The notes: generated by a model from the letters alone, not told the origin. A DNA stretch of 64,000 bases from Burkholderiaceae bacterium (GCA_004298905.1 SCTK01000016.1:114462-178461), one strand, 5' to 3'; positions 38,816 through 48,900 are shown, counted from the first letter of the stretch. Numbers and translations: made by a program.

Positions 38816-39883
38816 TTATTTCACAGGATACGACCCCAGCACCTTGCAGAACGCGGCATTTTTTTCCAGCGCTTCCAGGGCTGCAGCAACGTGCGGCTGC
38901 TCGCGGTGACCGTCGATATCGATATAGAAGTGGTATTCCCATTTGCCGGTGCGCGCCGGACGCGACTCGAAGCGCGTCATCGACACCTTGTGTTGTGCCA
39001 GCGGTTGCAACAAGTCATACACGGCACCGGCGCGATTGGCGACCGACAGGATCAGTGAGGTGCGGTCGTGGCCGGAAATACCCGGCTCCAGCGTGCCGAT
39101 GATGACAAAGCGGGTGCGGTTGTGTGGGTCGTCCTGAATATGGCTGGCCACCGCCTGCAAACCATAGTGCTGTTGCGCGGTTTCACCGGCGATGGCCGCC
39201 AGCGTGGCATCTTCAGCGGCGAGACGCGCTGCCTCGGCGTTACTGGTCACCGCCACGCGTTCCAGCGCGGGGTAATGTTGATTGAGCCAGGCATTGCATT
39301 GCGCCAGCGCTTGCGGGTGCGCGCTGATGCGCAGCACGCCGTCCATGGTGCCGCTCCGGGTCATCAGGATGTGATGAATCGGCAGCGCGACTTCACCACA
39401 GATTTTCAGCGAGCTGGTGAGCAGCTTGTCGAGCGTCTGGTTGACCGAACCTTCGCTCGAATTTTCCACCGGCACCACGCCCAAATCGTGCTGACTGCTT
39501 TCAACGGCACGAAACACATCCAGGATAGTGGGCTGCGGAAACACATCGACCTGATGGCCGAGATGCGCATAGACGGCTTGTTCGGTGAACGTACCCGTAG
39601 GGCCGAGATAGGCCACCTGCAAGCGCCGCTCCAACCCGCGGCAGGCGGAAATGATTTCTCGGAAGATACTTTCAATCGCGCTGCCGGACAGCGGCCCCTG
39701 ATTCAGGCCCTGCAAGCGCTGGATGATTTGCGCTTCGCGGTCGGGACGCAGGATGGGCGCGTTCGCTTCCTGCTTCACATGCCCCACTTCCTGTGCCAAA
39801 CGTCCACGGCGGGTCAGCAGCTCCAGCATTTGCGCATCGAGCAAATCGATTTCTGTACGCAGAGATTTGAGTTTGTCAATCAT
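38816..39883 (-). CDS. pheA: Bifunctional chorismate mutase / prephenate dehydratase
   Basis: A 355-residue enzyme of phenylalanine synthesis. The N-terminal AroQ chorismate mutase helix (LKSLRTEIDLLDAQMLELLT) is followed by the dehydratase domain (YLGPTGTFTEQAVYAHLG from about residue 92, and the catalytic TR region NRTRFVIIG) and a C-terminal ACT domain (SLILSVANRAGAVYDLL). The start at 39883 is preferred; upstream in-frame codons translate a palindromic repeat. It lies 78 nt upstream of hisC. Confidence 0.95.
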   Translation of the reverse strand: MIDKLKSLRTEIDLLDAQMLELLTRRGRLAQEVGHVKQEANAPILRPDREAQIIQRLQGLNQGPLSGSAIESIFREIISACRGLERRLQVAYLGPTGTFTEQAVYAHLGHQVDVFPQPTILDVFRAVESSQHDLGVVPVENSSEGSVNQTLDKLLTSSLKICGEVALPIHHILMTRSGTMDGVLRISAHPQALAQCNAWLNQHYPALERVAVTSNAEAARLAAEDATLAAIAGETAQQHYGLQAVASHIQDDPHNRTRFVIIGTLEPGISGHDRTSLILSVANRAGAVYDLLQPLAQHKVSMTRFESRPARTGKWEYHFYIDIDGHREQPHVAAALEALEKNAAFCKVLGSYPVK

Positions 39884-39905
39884 AAGTATTCGCAGACTGT
39901 ACTCA

Positions 39906-40003
39906 CCCTCCCCTTCAAGGGGAGGGCCGGGGTGGGGATGGGTTTCTTGCGCAGAAGCACGTCTCCCCCATCCCCCTCCCAACCTCCCCCTTGAAGGGGG
40001 AGG
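39906..40003. repeat. Inverted repeat pair between gyrA and pheA
   Basis: Two imperfect arms each hold a small palindrome: CCTCCCCTTCAAGGGGAGG at 39907-39925, and CCTCCCCCTTGAAGGGGGAGG near 39983-40003. The outer parts (GGGGATGGG and CCATCCCC) pair with each other. It is typical of dispersed palindromic repeats. It occupies the slot where betaproteobacteria usually have serC. Confidence 0.8.
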
Positions 40004-40158
40004 AGAAAAGCGCGCTCAGGCACACGCCCGCTCAAATTCCTCTTTCCACCGAAGCCAGCATTGTAAATGCTGGCGCGCACGCCGCCTACCTGTTTGTGAC
40101 ACTAACCAGCGACTTGGCGCAAGTTTCACCGCGCCTAGTCGAATGGCTATGCAAAGCA

Positions 40159-42753
40159 TTAATCGTTGGCCTCAGTCTCGCCCGCAACATCCGCATCGGC
40201 ATCACTTTCCACAATGCGCTGCAAGCCGGACAACGTAGTGCCTTGATCCAGACTGATCAATGTCACGCCTTGCGTGGCGCGGCCCATTTCGCGGATCTCT
40301 GAGACACGGGTGCGAATCAAGACGCCACCAGTGGTGATCAGCATGATTTCATCTGCCTCAGTCGCCAGGGTCGCGGCGACGACTTTGCCGTTGCGTTCGC
40401 TGGTGGCAATCGCGATCATGCCCTTGGTGCCACGGCCGTGGCGCGTGTATTCGGCAATCGGTGTGCGCTTGCCGTAACCGTTCACAGTCGCAGTCAGCAC
40501 GCTCTGCAATTCATTCTGCGCTACCAGCATGGCAATGACGCGCTGACCATCGTCGAGCATCATGCCGCGCACGCCGCGCGCGGTGCGGCCCATCGGGCGC
40601 ACGTCTTCTTCGGCAAAACGCACCGCCTTGCCGGCGTCGGAGAACAGCATCACATCGTACTTGCCGTCGGTCAAGGCTGCGCCGATCAGGAAATCGCCAT
40701 CATCCAGATCGACCGCAATGATGCCGGCCTTGCGTGGATTGGAGAATTCGGACAGCGCGGTTTTCTTCACCGTGCCCAGACTGGTGGACATGAAGACGTA
40801 ATGGTCGTCGGTGAATTCCTTCACCGGCAGCACGACGGTGATTTTCTCGCCATCCTGCAGCGGGAACATATTGATGATCGGCTTGCCGCGCGAATTGCGC
40901 GAACCTTGCGGCACTTCATAGACTTTCAACCAGTACAGACGGCCACGGTCGGAGAAGCACAGGATAAAGTCATGCGTATTGGCGATGAACAGCTGATCGA
41001 CCCAATCGTCTTCCTTGGTCGCGGTGGCCTGCTTGCCGCGTCCACCACGTTTTTGCGCGCGGTATTCGGACAGCGGTTGCGATTTGATGTAGCCGCTGTG
41101 CGAGAGTGTCACCACCATGTCAGCCGGGGCGATCAAGTCTTCGGTATCGAGCTCGGTGGCGTTCAGCACGATCTCGGAACGGCGACGGTCTTTCGCGCCT
41201 TCCTTGCCATACTCGGCCTTGATCGCCGTCAGCTCATCGGCAATGATCTGGGTAATCCGTTCGGCGCGCGCCAGGATATCGAGCAGGTCGGCGATCACCG
41301 TCATCACTTCCTTGTACTCGTTGACGATCTTGTCCTGTTCCAGGCCGGTCAGGCGTTGCAAACGCATTTGCAGAATTTCCTGCGCTTGCGTTTCTGACAG
41401 GCGATAGAGACCATCCTTCTGCAAACCGAACTGCGCTTCCAGCCCGTCGGGACGATAGGCGTCGCCATGTTCCGCGCGCGACAGCATTTCGCGCACCACG
41501 GCCGAATCCCACACGCGGTTCATCAATTCCTGTTTCGCCACCGGCGGCGTCGGCGCCGCTTTGATGATGGCGATGAAGTCATCGATGTTGGCCAATGCGA
41601 CGGCCAGCCCTTCCAGCACATGGCCACGTTCGCGCGCCTTGCGCAGTTCGAACACGGTGCGGCGCGTAATCACTTCGCGGCGATGCTGGAGGAAATAATC
41701 CAGCATCTGCTTGAGGTTCAGCAGGCGCGGCTGACCATCGACCAGCGCCACCATGTTCATGCCGAAGGTGTCTTGCAACTGCGTCTGCTTGTACAGATTG
41801 TTGAGCACCACTTCCGGCACTTCGCCGCGTTTCAGCTCGACCACCACGCGCATGCCGGATTTGTCCGACTCGTCGCGGATGTCGGAAATACCTTCGATTT
41901 TCTTTTCGTTGACCAGCTCGGCAATGCGCTCGAGCAGGGTTTTCTTGTTGACCTGATATGGCAGTTCATCAATGATCAGCGCCATGCGCTGACCGCGATC
42001 CATTTCCTCGAAATGCGTCTTGCCGCGCATGATCACGCGGCCGCGGCCGGTGCGATAACCTTCGCGCACGCCCTGGATGCCGTAGATGATGCCCGCCGTG
42101 GGAAAGTCCGGCGCCGGAATCAGTTCGATCAGCTCATCGACCGTCGCCGTGGGGTGGTGCAACAGATGCAAGCAACCATCGACCACTTCGTTCAGATTGT
42201 GCGGTGGGATGTTGGTCGCCATGCCCACCGCTATGCCGCTCGAACCGTTGATCAAGAGATTGGGCAGGCGCGCCGGCAGAATCAGCGGCTCTTGCTCACT
42301 GCCATCGTAGTTGGGACCGTAATCGACCGTTTCCTTGTCGATGTCGGCGAGCATTTCGTGTGCAATTTTCGCCAGGCGAATCTCGGTGTAACGCATCGCC
42401 GCCGCGTTATCGCCATCGACCGAACCGAAGTTACCCTGCCCGTCGACCAACATGTAGCGCAGCGAAAAATCCTGCGCCATGCGCACCACGGTGTCGTACA
42501 CCGCCTGATCGCCGTGGGGATGGTATTTACCGATCACATCACCGACGATACGCGCCGATTTCTTGTACGCCCGGTTCCAGTCGTTGTTCAACTCGTGCAT
42601 GGCAAACAGCACACGCCGATGCACCGGCTTCAGCCCATCGCGCACATCCGGCAGCGCACGGCCCACGATCACGCTCATCGCGTAATCGAGGTAGGAACGG
42701 CGCATTTCTTCTTCGAGGGAAATCGGCAGGGTTTCTTTGGCGAATTGATCCAT
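40159..42753 (-). CDS. gyrA: DNA gyrase subunit A
   Basis: An 864-residue type II topoisomerase subunit. The catalytic Tyr is Y122 in [10 protein letters not shown], the coiled coil and primary dimer interface follow, and the C-terminal beta-pinwheel carries the GyrA box QKRGGRG (about residue 560). Numbering equals that of E. coli in the quinolone-resistance region, but position 83, normally Ser, Thr or Ala, is Gln (HGDQAVYDT), while Asp87 is kept. The C-terminus ends in acidic residues ([16 protein letters not shown]). Confidence 0.98.
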   Translation of the reverse strand: MDQFAKETLPISLEEEMRRSYLDYAMSVIVGRALPDVRDGLKPVHRRVLFAMHELNNDWNRAYKKSARIVGDVIGKYHPHGDQAVYDTVVRMAQDFSLRYMLVDGQGNFGSVDGDNAAAMRYTEIRLAKIAHEMLADIDKETVDYGPNYDGSEQEPLILPARLPNLLINGSSGIAVGMATNIPPHNLNEVVDGCLHLLHHPTATVDELIELIPAPDFPTAGIIYGIQGVREGYRTGRGRVIMRGKTHFEEMDRGQRMALIIDELPYQVNKKTLLERIAELVNEKKIEGISDIRDESDKSGMRVVVELKRGEVPEVVLNNLYKQTQLQDTFGMNMVALVDGQPRLLNLKQMLDYFLQHRREVITRRTVFELRKARERGHVLEGLAVALANIDDFIAIIKAAPTPPVAKQELMNRVWDSAVVREMLSRAEHGDAYRPDGLEAQFGLQKDGLYRLSETQAQEILQMRLQRLTGLEQDKIVNEYKEVMTVIADLLDILARAERITQIIADELTAIKAEYGKEGAKDRRRSEIVLNATELDTEDLIAPADMVVTLSHSGYIKSQPLSEYRAQKRGGRGKQATATKEDDWVDQLFIANTHDFILCFSDRGRLYWLKVYEVPQGSRNSRGKPIINMFPLQDGEKITVVLPVKEFTDDHYVFMSTSLGTVKKTALSEFSNPRKAGIIAVDLDDGDFLIGAALTDGKYDVMLFSDAGKAVRFAEEDVRPMGRTARGVRGMMLDDGQRVIAMLVAQNELQSVLTATVNGYGKRTPIAEYTRHGRGTKGMIAIATSERNGKVVAATLATEADEIMLITTGGVLIRTRVSEIREMGRATQGVTLISLDQGTTLSGLQRIVESDADADVAGETEAND

Positions 42754-42927
42754 GGGGGAGTGGGTATTTTTCTAATATGCGGCCAGCAATTTCAGGGACA
42801 CTCTTTCGCAGGTAAACTACCCCTGAAATTCGTGCGCAGAGCCAAATGTAGCAAGCCGCGATTTTACCATGCGCGGCCCCCGTACTTACCCGCGCACTTA
42901 CCCTGCTAACCCCGGTGCCAAGCCTCC

Positions 42928-44247
42928 ATGCAAGCGATCGACACCCTCATCATTCCGCGCTGGATCGTCCCGATTGAGCCCGCACATACTGTCCTTTCCG
43001 ACCACGCGCTGGCTATCGATCAAGGCCGCATCGTCGCCCTCGAACCCACTGCGCAAGCGCTGTCCCGCTTTGCCCCGCGCGAGACCATCCGCCGCCCGCA
43101 ACATGTGCTGCTGCCGGGGCTGGTCAACCTGCACACGCACGCGGGCATGACGCTGCTGCGCGGCGTCGGCGACGATCTGCCGCTGATGCAATGGCTGCAA
43201 ACGCGCATCTGGCCGCTGGAAGGCAAACTGCTCAGCGACGCCTTCGTGACCGACGGCACCGCGCTCGCCTGTATGGAAATGCTGCAAGGAGGCGTCACGA
43301 CTTTCAACGACATGTATTTCTATCCCGAGGCGGCCGTACACGCTGCCCAGCAAGCGGGCATGCGCATTGCCGCCAGCATCATCGTGATCGACTTTCCCAG
43401 CGCCTATGCGCCGGATGCCGACAGTTATCTGAATCAGGGTCTGGCCCTGCGCGACACCCTGAACGACGAACCACTGGTGAGCTTCTGCCTGGCACCGCAC
43501 GCGCCCTATTCGGTATCCGATGCCGCCTTTGCGCGCGTGCAAACCCTGTCCGAACAATTGAACCTGCCGGTGCATGTGCATCTACATGAAACCCAGACCG
43601 AAATCGAAGACAGCCTGCGCCACTACGGCTGCCGGCCCTTGGCGCGGCTGGAGCGTCTGGGCCTGCTCGGCCCGCAATTGATTGGCGTGCACGCCGTCCA
43701 CCTGACGCCGCTGGAAATCGAACAACTGGCGCAGCTCGGCTGCCATCTGGCCCACTGTCCCAGCTCCAACCTCAAGCTCGGCAGTGGCATTGCCGCCACC
43801 GCGGCCTGGCGCGAAGCAGGCATTAACTTCGGTCTGGGCACCGACAGCAGTGCCAGCAACAACCGGCTCGACCTATGGAGCGAAATGCGCCTGTCCGCCC
43901 TGCTTGCCAAGGGCAGCACCGGCAACGCCACAGCCGCCAGTGCCATGCAAACCCTGCAAGCCGCCACGCTGGATGGCGCGCGTGCGCTCGGTCTGGAACA
44001 GCAGATCGGTTCGCTCGTACCAGGAAAAGCCGCCGACCTGTGCCTGGTCAACCTGGGTGAACCGAGCAGCCAGCCGATCTACGACGTTCTTTCTCACCTG
44101 GTTTACGTGGCAGGTCGAGAACAAGTCAGCGATGTCTGGGTTGCCGGCCAGCAGCGCATTGTTGCAGCGCAATATCATGACCCTGCCCACAAAGCCGCCC
44201 TCATGGCCCGTCTGGCGGCGTGGCAACCACAGCTGAAAAGCTTGTAG
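42928..44247 (+). CDS. TRZ/ATZ-type amidohydrolase (MTA/SAH deaminase-like)
   Basis: A 439-residue zinc-dependent hydrolase of the amidohydrolase superfamily. Metal ligands are visible in LVNLHTHAGMTLLRG (about residues 67-81), VHVHLHET (about 218) and GTDSSASNNRLDLW (about 308). The family includes 5-methylthioadenosine/S-adenosylhomocysteine deaminase and chlorotriazine-type hydrolases, but the physiological substrate here is likely a purine nucleoside. It is transcribed away from gyrA, upstream of ompA, as commonly found in betaproteobacteria. Confidence 0.88.
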   Translation: MQAIDTLIIPRWIVPIEPAHTVLSDHALAIDQGRIVALEPTAQALSRFAPRETIRRPQHVLLPGLVNLHTHAGMTLLRGVGDDLPLMQWLQTRIWPLEGKLLSDAFVTDGTALACMEMLQGGVTTFNDMYFYPEAAVHAAQQAGMRIAASIIVIDFPSAYAPDADSYLNQGLALRDTLNDEPLVSFCLAPHAPYSVSDAAFARVQTLSEQLNLPVHVHLHETQTEIEDSLRHYGCRPLARLERLGLLGPQLIGVHAVHLTPLEIEQLAQLGCHLAHCPSSNLKLGSGIAATAAWREAGINFGLGTDSSASNNRLDLWSEMRLSALLAKGSTGNATAASAMQTLQAATLDGARALGLEQQIGSLVPGKAADLCLVNLGEPSSQPIYDVLSHLVYVAGREQVSDVWVAGQQRIVAAQYHDPAHKAALMARLAAWQPQLKSL

Positions 44248-44420
44248 CACTTATCAAAATTCATGGAATCAGCATTATCCACGTATAAAATCAGTAAAAT
44301 CCAGCGGCAAATCAGTAAAAACCCACAGTAATAGCCAAAGTATTTGATACACTGCAACACAGAATCACCTGACCAAAACCGGCAGCCCGTCTGCTTCTGA
44401 CTTAACTTAAGAGGCCCTTT

Positions 44421-45041
44421 ATGAAAATATCGAACAAAATTGCGCTAATGACGGCGCTGTTCTCCCTAAGCAACGTCGCTTTCGCCCATGACAACTGGCA
44501 AGGTCCAGATGGCATGATCTGGAAAAACGGCACCAACGAACTGTGCTGGCGCAATGGCGTCTGGACCCCTGCCACGGCAGCTCCAGAATGCGACGGCGCG
44601 TTGAAGCCAGCCCCTAAAGCCGAAGCTCCCGCACCAGCTCCAGTCGCTGAAGCCCCTGCTCCGGCACCCGCACCGAAACCTGTGCCGGCCGTTGAAAAAA
44701 TCACCTATCAGTCCGATGCCCTGTTCGATTTCGACAAGGCTGTGCTGAAACCGGAAGCCAAGACCAAACTGGCCGATCTGGCAGCCAAGGCCAAGGAAAT
44801 CAAACTGGAAGTCGTGATTGCTATCGGCCACACCGATTCGGTCGGTACCGACGCTTATAACCAGAAACTGTCTGAGCGCCGCGCCAATGCGGTCAAGGAT
44901 TATCTGGTCAGCCAAGGCATTGAACCCAGCCGCATCTACACCGAAGGCAAGGGCGAGAGCCAACCGGTTGCTGACAACAAATCCTCCGCGGGCCGTGCCA
45001 AAAACCGCCGCGTGGAAATCGAAGTCGTCGGCGCCAAATAA
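44421..45041 (+). CDS. OmpA family outer-membrane protein
   Basis: A 206-residue protein with a signal peptide (cleaved near NVAFAHD), a short region with two Cys (NELCWRN and APECDG), an Ala/Pro/Glu linker (about residues 56-90), and a C-terminal OmpA peptidoglycan-binding domain (ALFDFDKAVLKPEAK, then IGHTDSVGTDAYN and NRRVEIEV). There is no beta-barrel, so it tethers the outer membrane or periplasmic partners to peptidoglycan. This short OmpA type is the usual neighbour of ubiG in betaproteobacteria. Confidence 0.92.
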   Translation: MKISNKIALMTALFSLSNVAFAHDNWQGPDGMIWKNGTNELCWRNGVWTPATAAPECDGALKPAPKAEAPAPAPVAEAPAPAPAPKPVPAVEKITYQSDALFDFDKAVLKPEAKTKLADLAAKAKEIKLEVVIAIGHTDSVGTDAYNQKLSERRANAVKDYLVSQGIEPSRIYTEGKGESQPVADNKSSAGRAKNRRVEIEVVGAK

Positions 45042-45062
45042 GCGTATCGCTTCAGCAGCACT

Positions 45063-45092
45063 AAAAAGCCCTGCGATTGCAGGGCTTTTTTT
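45063..45092 (+). terminator. Terminator of ompA-type gene
   Basis: AAAAAGCCCTGC and GCAGGGCTTTTT form a perfect stem around a four-base loop, followed by T. Confidence 0.92.
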
Positions 45093-45153
45093 ATGATGCG
45101 TCTTATGTACACTTACGCCTCCGTACTCTTCTCAATAAGCTCCCGCCCACCCC

Positions 45154-45849
45154 ATGAACGCCGACCCCAAGGAACTCGATAAATTCAGCGCGCTGGCGCA
45201 TCGCTGGTGGGACCCGCAGAGCGAATTCAAACCGCTGCACGAAATCAATCCGCTGCGGCTGCGCTGGATCGATGGGCACGCCGCGCTCAAGGGCAAGCGC
45301 GTGCTCGATGTCGGCTGCGGCGGCGGCATCCTGGCCGAATCCATGCAGCGCAGCGGCGCGCAAGTCACCGGCATCGACCTCGCCGAAAAAGCGCTCAAGG
45401 TGGCGCAACTGCACAGCCTGGAAACCGGCGTCGCGATGGATTACCAGTTGCGCAGCGCCGAAGACCTCGCCGCCGCCGCGCCGGAAAGTTTTGATGTCGT
45501 CACCTGCATGGAAATGCTCGAACACGTGCCCGACCCCGCCAGCATCGTCACCGCCTGCGCGCAACTGGCCCAACCCGGCGGCTGGATTTTTTTCTCCACC
45601 CTCAGCCGCACCGCTAAGGCGTATCTGTTCGCCGTCATCGGCGCCGAGTATGTGCTCAAGATGCTGCCGCGCGGCACCCACGACTACGCCAAATTTCTCA
45701 AACCCTCCGAGCTCGCCGCCCACACCCGCGCCGCCGGACTGGACACGGTTGAACTCATCGGCATGCACTACAACCCGCTCACCCAAATCTACACGCTCGG
45801 CCCCGGCACCGACGTGAACTATCTGATGGCGTGCCGCAAGCCGCTCTAG
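45154..45849 (+). CDS. ubiG: Ubiquinone biosynthesis O-methyltransferase
   Basis: A 231-residue SAM-dependent methyltransferase that carries out both O-methylations of ubiquinone synthesis. The N-terminal [20 protein letters not shown] pattern (residues 10-29) is specific to UbiG, followed by the SAM motif [13 protein letters not shown] (about 50-62) and HYNPLTQIY near the end. Length is typical. It lies upstream of gph, a frequently conserved pair, though an inverted repeat separates the two here. Confidence 0.95.
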   Translation: MNADPKELDKFSALAHRWWDPQSEFKPLHEINPLRLRWIDGHAALKGKRVLDVGCGGGILAESMQRSGAQVTGIDLAEKALKVAQLHSLETGVAMDYQLRSAEDLAAAAPESFDVVTCMEMLEHVPDPASIVTACAQLAQPGGWIFFSTLSRTAKAYLFAVIGAEYVLKMLPRGTHDYAKFLKPSELAAHTRAAGLDTVELIGMHYNPLTQIYTLGPGTDVNYLMACRKPL

Positions 45850-45873
45850 GCGGCCTCTAAAAATTCAAGGGGA

Positions 45874-45961
45874 GCCGTTCGGGCTGAGCTTGTCGAAGCC
45901 CCTTCTGAACAGAGTCAGTCACTGACCAAGCACGCCCTTCGACAAGCTCAGGGCGAACGGC
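45874..45961. repeat. Palindromic repeat between ubiG and gph
   Basis: GCCGTTCGGGCTGAGCTTGT at 45874 onward and its near inverse CTCAGGGCGAACGGC ending at 45961 form 27-bp arms around a 33-bp spacer. The core (TTCGACAAGCTCAG) is a widespread dispersed repeat in many proteobacterial genomes. Confidence 0.85.
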
Positions 45962-45982
45962 AATTTTTTTAAGGTGTCCTGC

Positions 45983-46633
45983 ATGAACCGATTTTCCGCC
46001 CTCCTGTTCGACCTCGACGGCACCCTGGCCGACACCGCGCCCGATCTGGCCGGTGCCGCCAACGCCCTGCGCATCCGCCGCGGACTCGCCCCGCTGCCGC
46101 TCGAAATCCTGCGCCCCTGGGCCTCGCACGGCGCACGCGGCCTGCTCGGCGCCGCGTTTGAACTCACGCCCGACGACGCCACCTTTGCCGACATGCGCGA
46201 AGAATTTCTCGACTACTACGCCGCCCATCTCGCCATCCAAACCTGCGTCTTCCCCGCCATGGCGCAACTGCTCGACACGCTCGATGCGCGCCGCGTCCCC
46301 TGGGGCATCGTCACCAACAAACACACCCGCTTCACCACCCCGCTGGTCGCCGCGCTCGGCCTCGCCGCACGCGCCCGCGTCGTCGTCAGCGGCGACACCA
46401 CCGCGCATTCCAAACCTCACCCCGCGCCACTGCTGCACGCCGCCGCCGCGCTCGCACTCGACCCGCAACACTGCCTCTACATCGGCGACGACCTGCGCGA
46501 CGTGCAAGCCGGCCGCGCCGCCGCCATGCCCACCGCCGCTGCCGCCTGGGGCTACTGCAGCGACGGCCCGCCCGATCAATGGGGCGCCGACTACCTCGTC
46601 CACACCCCGCAAGAACTCCTGCCCCTGCTCTGA
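45983..46633 (+). CDS. gph: Phosphoglycolate phosphatase
   Basis: A 216-residue HAD-superfamily hydrolase. Motif I is FDLDGTLADTAPDL (about residues 8-21), motif II the TN of GIVTNKHT (about 105-112), and motif III/IV YIGDDLRDVQAG (about 170-181). It removes phosphate from 2-phosphoglycolate arising from DNA repair. The ATG at 45983 is favoured over the GTG three codons before. Acid-rich, very GC-rich coding. The substrate is inferred from family and position after ubiG. Confidence 0.88.
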   Translation: MNRFSALLFDLDGTLADTAPDLAGAANALRIRRGLAPLPLEILRPWASHGARGLLGAAFELTPDDATFADMREEFLDYYAAHLAIQTCVFPAMAQLLDTLDARRVPWGIVTNKHTRFTTPLVAALGLAARARVVVSGDTTAHSKPHPAPLLHAAAALALDPQHCLYIGDDLRDVQAGRAAAMPTAAAAWGYCSDGPPDQWGADYLVHTPQELLPLL

Positions 46634-46679
46634 ACTCGCGCCGGCCCGCGCACTCCAAGTGCTACACTGTCAACGTTTT

Positions 46680-47043
46680 GGGGCCGACCTGGTTTCGACG
46701 TGGGTTACAAAGCATGCAGGGCATACCGAGGACCCATCACCTCGTAAATACAATGGGAAATCTGTAAACGCAAACGAAGAGCGTTTCGCTCTAGCCGCTT
46801 AATCCCGGCTGGACGCTGCACTGATTGGTCTCTGGGTCAGGTGAGGCAACTCACAGCAGTGTCATTCACAGAGACTCGTGTCCGGTTGGGTTACTTAACC
46901 GTCCACTAAATCCAAGGTAACTGGTTGCGCGTCGGCCTGTCTGCTGGCTAAGCGCGTGACGAGATCAAAATAAACAGACTAAGTATGTAGAACTGTATGT
47001 GGAGGATTTACGGACGCGGGTTCGATTCCCGCCGGCTCCACCA
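46680..47043 (+). ncRNA. ssrA: tmRNA
   Basis: Transfer-messenger RNA that rescues stalled ribosomes. The 5' end GGGGCCGACCTGGTTTCGAC pairs with the 3' CGGCTCC of the acceptor stem (7 bp) before ACCA. The tag reading frame at 46770-46802 encodes ANEERFALAA followed by TAA. The T-arm GGGTTCGATTCCC is close to the 3' end. A -10 like TACACT lies at 46663-46668. The 3' end is the apparent integration site of the adjacent island. Confidence 0.97.
47025..47043 (+). other. attL candidate in ssrA 3' end
   Basis: The last 19 nt of ssrA (ATTCCCGCCGGCTCCACCA). Its first 12 nt recur at 53327-53338. Tyrosine integrases commonly use tRNA or tmRNA 3' ends, and an integrase gene begins 164 nt downstream. Confidence 0.6.
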
Positions 47044-47077
47044 TTACGATGTTTAAGGTAGTCCAAAGAAGTCTAAG

Positions 47078-47114
47078 AACCCGCGTAAATCCTAATGATT
47101 GCGCGGGTTTTTTG
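47078..47114 (+). terminator. Terminator after ssrA
   Basis: AACCCGC (47078-47084) pairs with GCGGGTT (47103-47109) followed by TTTTT. The loop is 18 nt. Confidence 0.8.
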
Positions 47115-47146
47115 TTTCAAGGCGTCCAGAATGATCCATTGACATC

Positions 47147-47206
47147 CGGGGGTAACTGGGGGTAATTTCCGGGGTAACAGGCAGTACCGCCATAGGAGTT
47201 ACCCCC
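47147..47206. repeat. Left-end integrase arm-type repeats
   Basis: Three direct copies of GGGGTAA(C/T) (near 47148, 47158 and 47171) and one inverted copy, GTTACCCCC (47198-47206), abut the integrase start. The same unit occurs twice near the right end of the island (53053-53073). Arm-type integrase-binding sites are the likely role. Confidence 0.6.
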
Positions 47207-48427
47207 ATGCCACTCACAGATACCGCAGTACGCAACAGCAAACCGGGCGACAAGCCCGTGAAGCTGTACGACGAAAAAGGATTGTTCCTGCTGGTAGCCC
47301 CGGCTGGCGGCAAGTGGTGGCGCATGAAGTACCGATTCGACGGCAAGGAAAAGCTGCTGTCTTTGGGCACCTACCCCGATACCAGTCTGAAAGAGGCGCG
47401 GGAAAAGCGCGATACCGCCCGCAAACATTTGAGCAACGGCACCGACCCCGGAGAAAACCGCAAGGCACAAAAACTCGCCCGCGCTGATCTTGCCGCAAAC
47501 AGCTTTGAAGTGGTGGCGCGTGAATGGTTTGCCAAGTTCGAGCCGAAGTGGACGGCAGGCCATAGCAGCAAAATCATCGCCCGGCTGGAACGCGACCTCT
47601 TCCCTTGGATTGGCGCAAAACCTATTGCCGAATTAAAAGCCCCCGAACTGCTGGCCTGCCTGCGTCGGGTAGAAAACCGGGGGGCCGTAGAAACCGCACA
47701 TCGAGCATTGCAAAACTGTGGGCAGGTCATGCGCTATGCCATCGCCACAGGCCGCGCCGAACGCGACATTGCTGCCGACCTGCGCGGCGCACTCTCCCCC
47801 GTCAAACCGACGCACCTAGCCGCCATTACCGAACCTAAAGCCATCGGCGAATTGATGCGAGCGATAGACGCCTACAACGGCTCATTCATAACGAAGTGCG
47901 CCATGCGTCTCGCCCCACTGGTGTTCCTGCGCCCCGGCGAACTGCGACAAGCCGAATGGAACGAAATCAATCTGGAGCAAGCGGAGTGGAACATCCCCGC
48001 CGAGCGCATGAAAATGCGCGAACCGCATCTTGTCCCGCTCTCCACCCAAGCAATCGAGATTTTGCGTGAGGTACAAGCCCTTACAGGGCAAGGGCGCTAT
48101 GTGTTCCCCGGTGCCCGCACCAATGGCCGCCCGATGAGCAATAACGCGATTCTGGCCGCTCTGCGCCGCATGGAATATACGAAGGAAGAAATGAGCGGAC
48201 ATGGTTTCCGCGCTATGGCGCGAACCATCCTCGATGAAGTGCTGCACGTTCGCCCGGATTACATCGAACACCAGTTAGCGCACGCAGTGCGCGACCCGAA
48301 CGGACGCGCCTACAACCGCACCGCACACCTTGCCGAGCGCAAGAAGATGATGCAGCAATGGGCTGACTATCTGGACAAACTGAAAGCAGGCGCGGAGGTA
48401 ATAACGTTGCACGGTAATGCGGCTTAA
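47207..48427 (+). CDS. Tyrosine site-specific integrase (P4 type)
   Basis: A 406-residue integrase with an N-terminal DUF4102 arm-binding domain (MPLTDTAVRNSKPGDKPVKL and LYDEKGLFLLVAPAGGKWWR pattern), a core-binding SAM-like domain (about 100-190), and a C-terminal catalytic domain. Visible catalytic residues are Arg in FLRPGELRQAEW (about 243), HGFRAMAR (about 327), His in QLAHAVRD (about 354) and the nucleophile Tyr in GRAYNRTAHL (about 365). It would integrate the island into ssrA. It is the island's left-end gene, reading inward. Confidence 0.94.
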   Translation: MPLTDTAVRNSKPGDKPVKLYDEKGLFLLVAPAGGKWWRMKYRFDGKEKLLSLGTYPDTSLKEAREKRDTARKHLSNGTDPGENRKAQKLARADLAANSFEVVAREWFAKFEPKWTAGHSSKIIARLERDLFPWIGAKPIAELKAPELLACLRRVENRGAVETAHRALQNCGQVMRYAIATGRAERDIAADLRGALSPVKPTHLAAITEPKAIGELMRAIDAYNGSFITKCAMRLAPLVFLRPGELRQAEWNEINLEQAEWNIPAERMKMREPHLVPLSTQAIEILREVQALTGQGRYVFPGARTNGRPMSNNAILAALRRMEYTKEEMSGHGFRAMARTILDEVLHVRPDYIEHQLAHAVRDPNGRAYNRTAHLAERKKMMQQWADYLDKLKAGAEVITLHGNAA

Positions 48428-48459
48428 TTCAATGGAGTACTAAACGAGGAGGGATAGTG

Positions 48460-48861
48460 ATGGGAGACTTTTGTGGGCGTTTGTACTTTGCCCAAGACAT
48501 GAATGGCGATGGAATATATTCAATCACTGACATTTGGTTGCTTATTGAATTTATTTGGCTGCTCCCGGCAAAATTAATGGTGACTCTTTTTCAGTCGGCA
48601 CCAGCAATGCAGCGCTTTTTTGAAATAAATTGCGATACGGGTGAATCATGGGGCGGTGGAATTTTTTCATTTTTTGCTTGGGCTCTCGTTTTCATACTGA
48701 TGAGCAACTTTCTTGAAGATATCCAAAGAAACATGCAGCCCCCGCCGCCACCCGAGCAGAAAAAAACAGAGGGTGAGAAAAATCATGATCCACGCGCCGC
48801 ATGGCCTTACGCCACCGGAACTTCGGCGCAGCGAGAAAACAATGACAAAGAAGCGCCTTGA
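48460..48861 (+). CDS. Hypothetical membrane protein of the island
   Basis: A 133-residue protein preceded by a strong Shine-Dalgarno GAGGAGGG (ATG at 48460; GTG one codon earlier). It has a dockerin-like DMNGDGIYSITDIW segment near residue 13 that could bind calcium, two hydrophobic helices (about residues 26-45 and 69-88), and a polar Pro/Lys/Glu-rich tail. I do not recognise the family. Lower GC than the chromosome. Possibly a membrane protein of the element. Confidence 0.55.
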   Translation: MGDFCGRLYFAQDMNGDGIYSITDIWLLIEFIWLLPAKLMVTLFQSAPAMQRFFEINCDTGESWGGGIFSFFAWALVFILMSNFLEDIQRNMQPPPPPEQKKTEGEKNHDPRAAWPYATGTSAQRENNDKEAP

Positions 48862-48900
48862 AGACAACAAATGGATAGCCGACTCTCCTCAGACAGATAC

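Noticed and set aside
41467..42909. 480-codon plus-strand frame opposite gyrA
   Set aside because: Antisense to gyrA, with His/Arg/Gln-rich composition typical of shadow frames.
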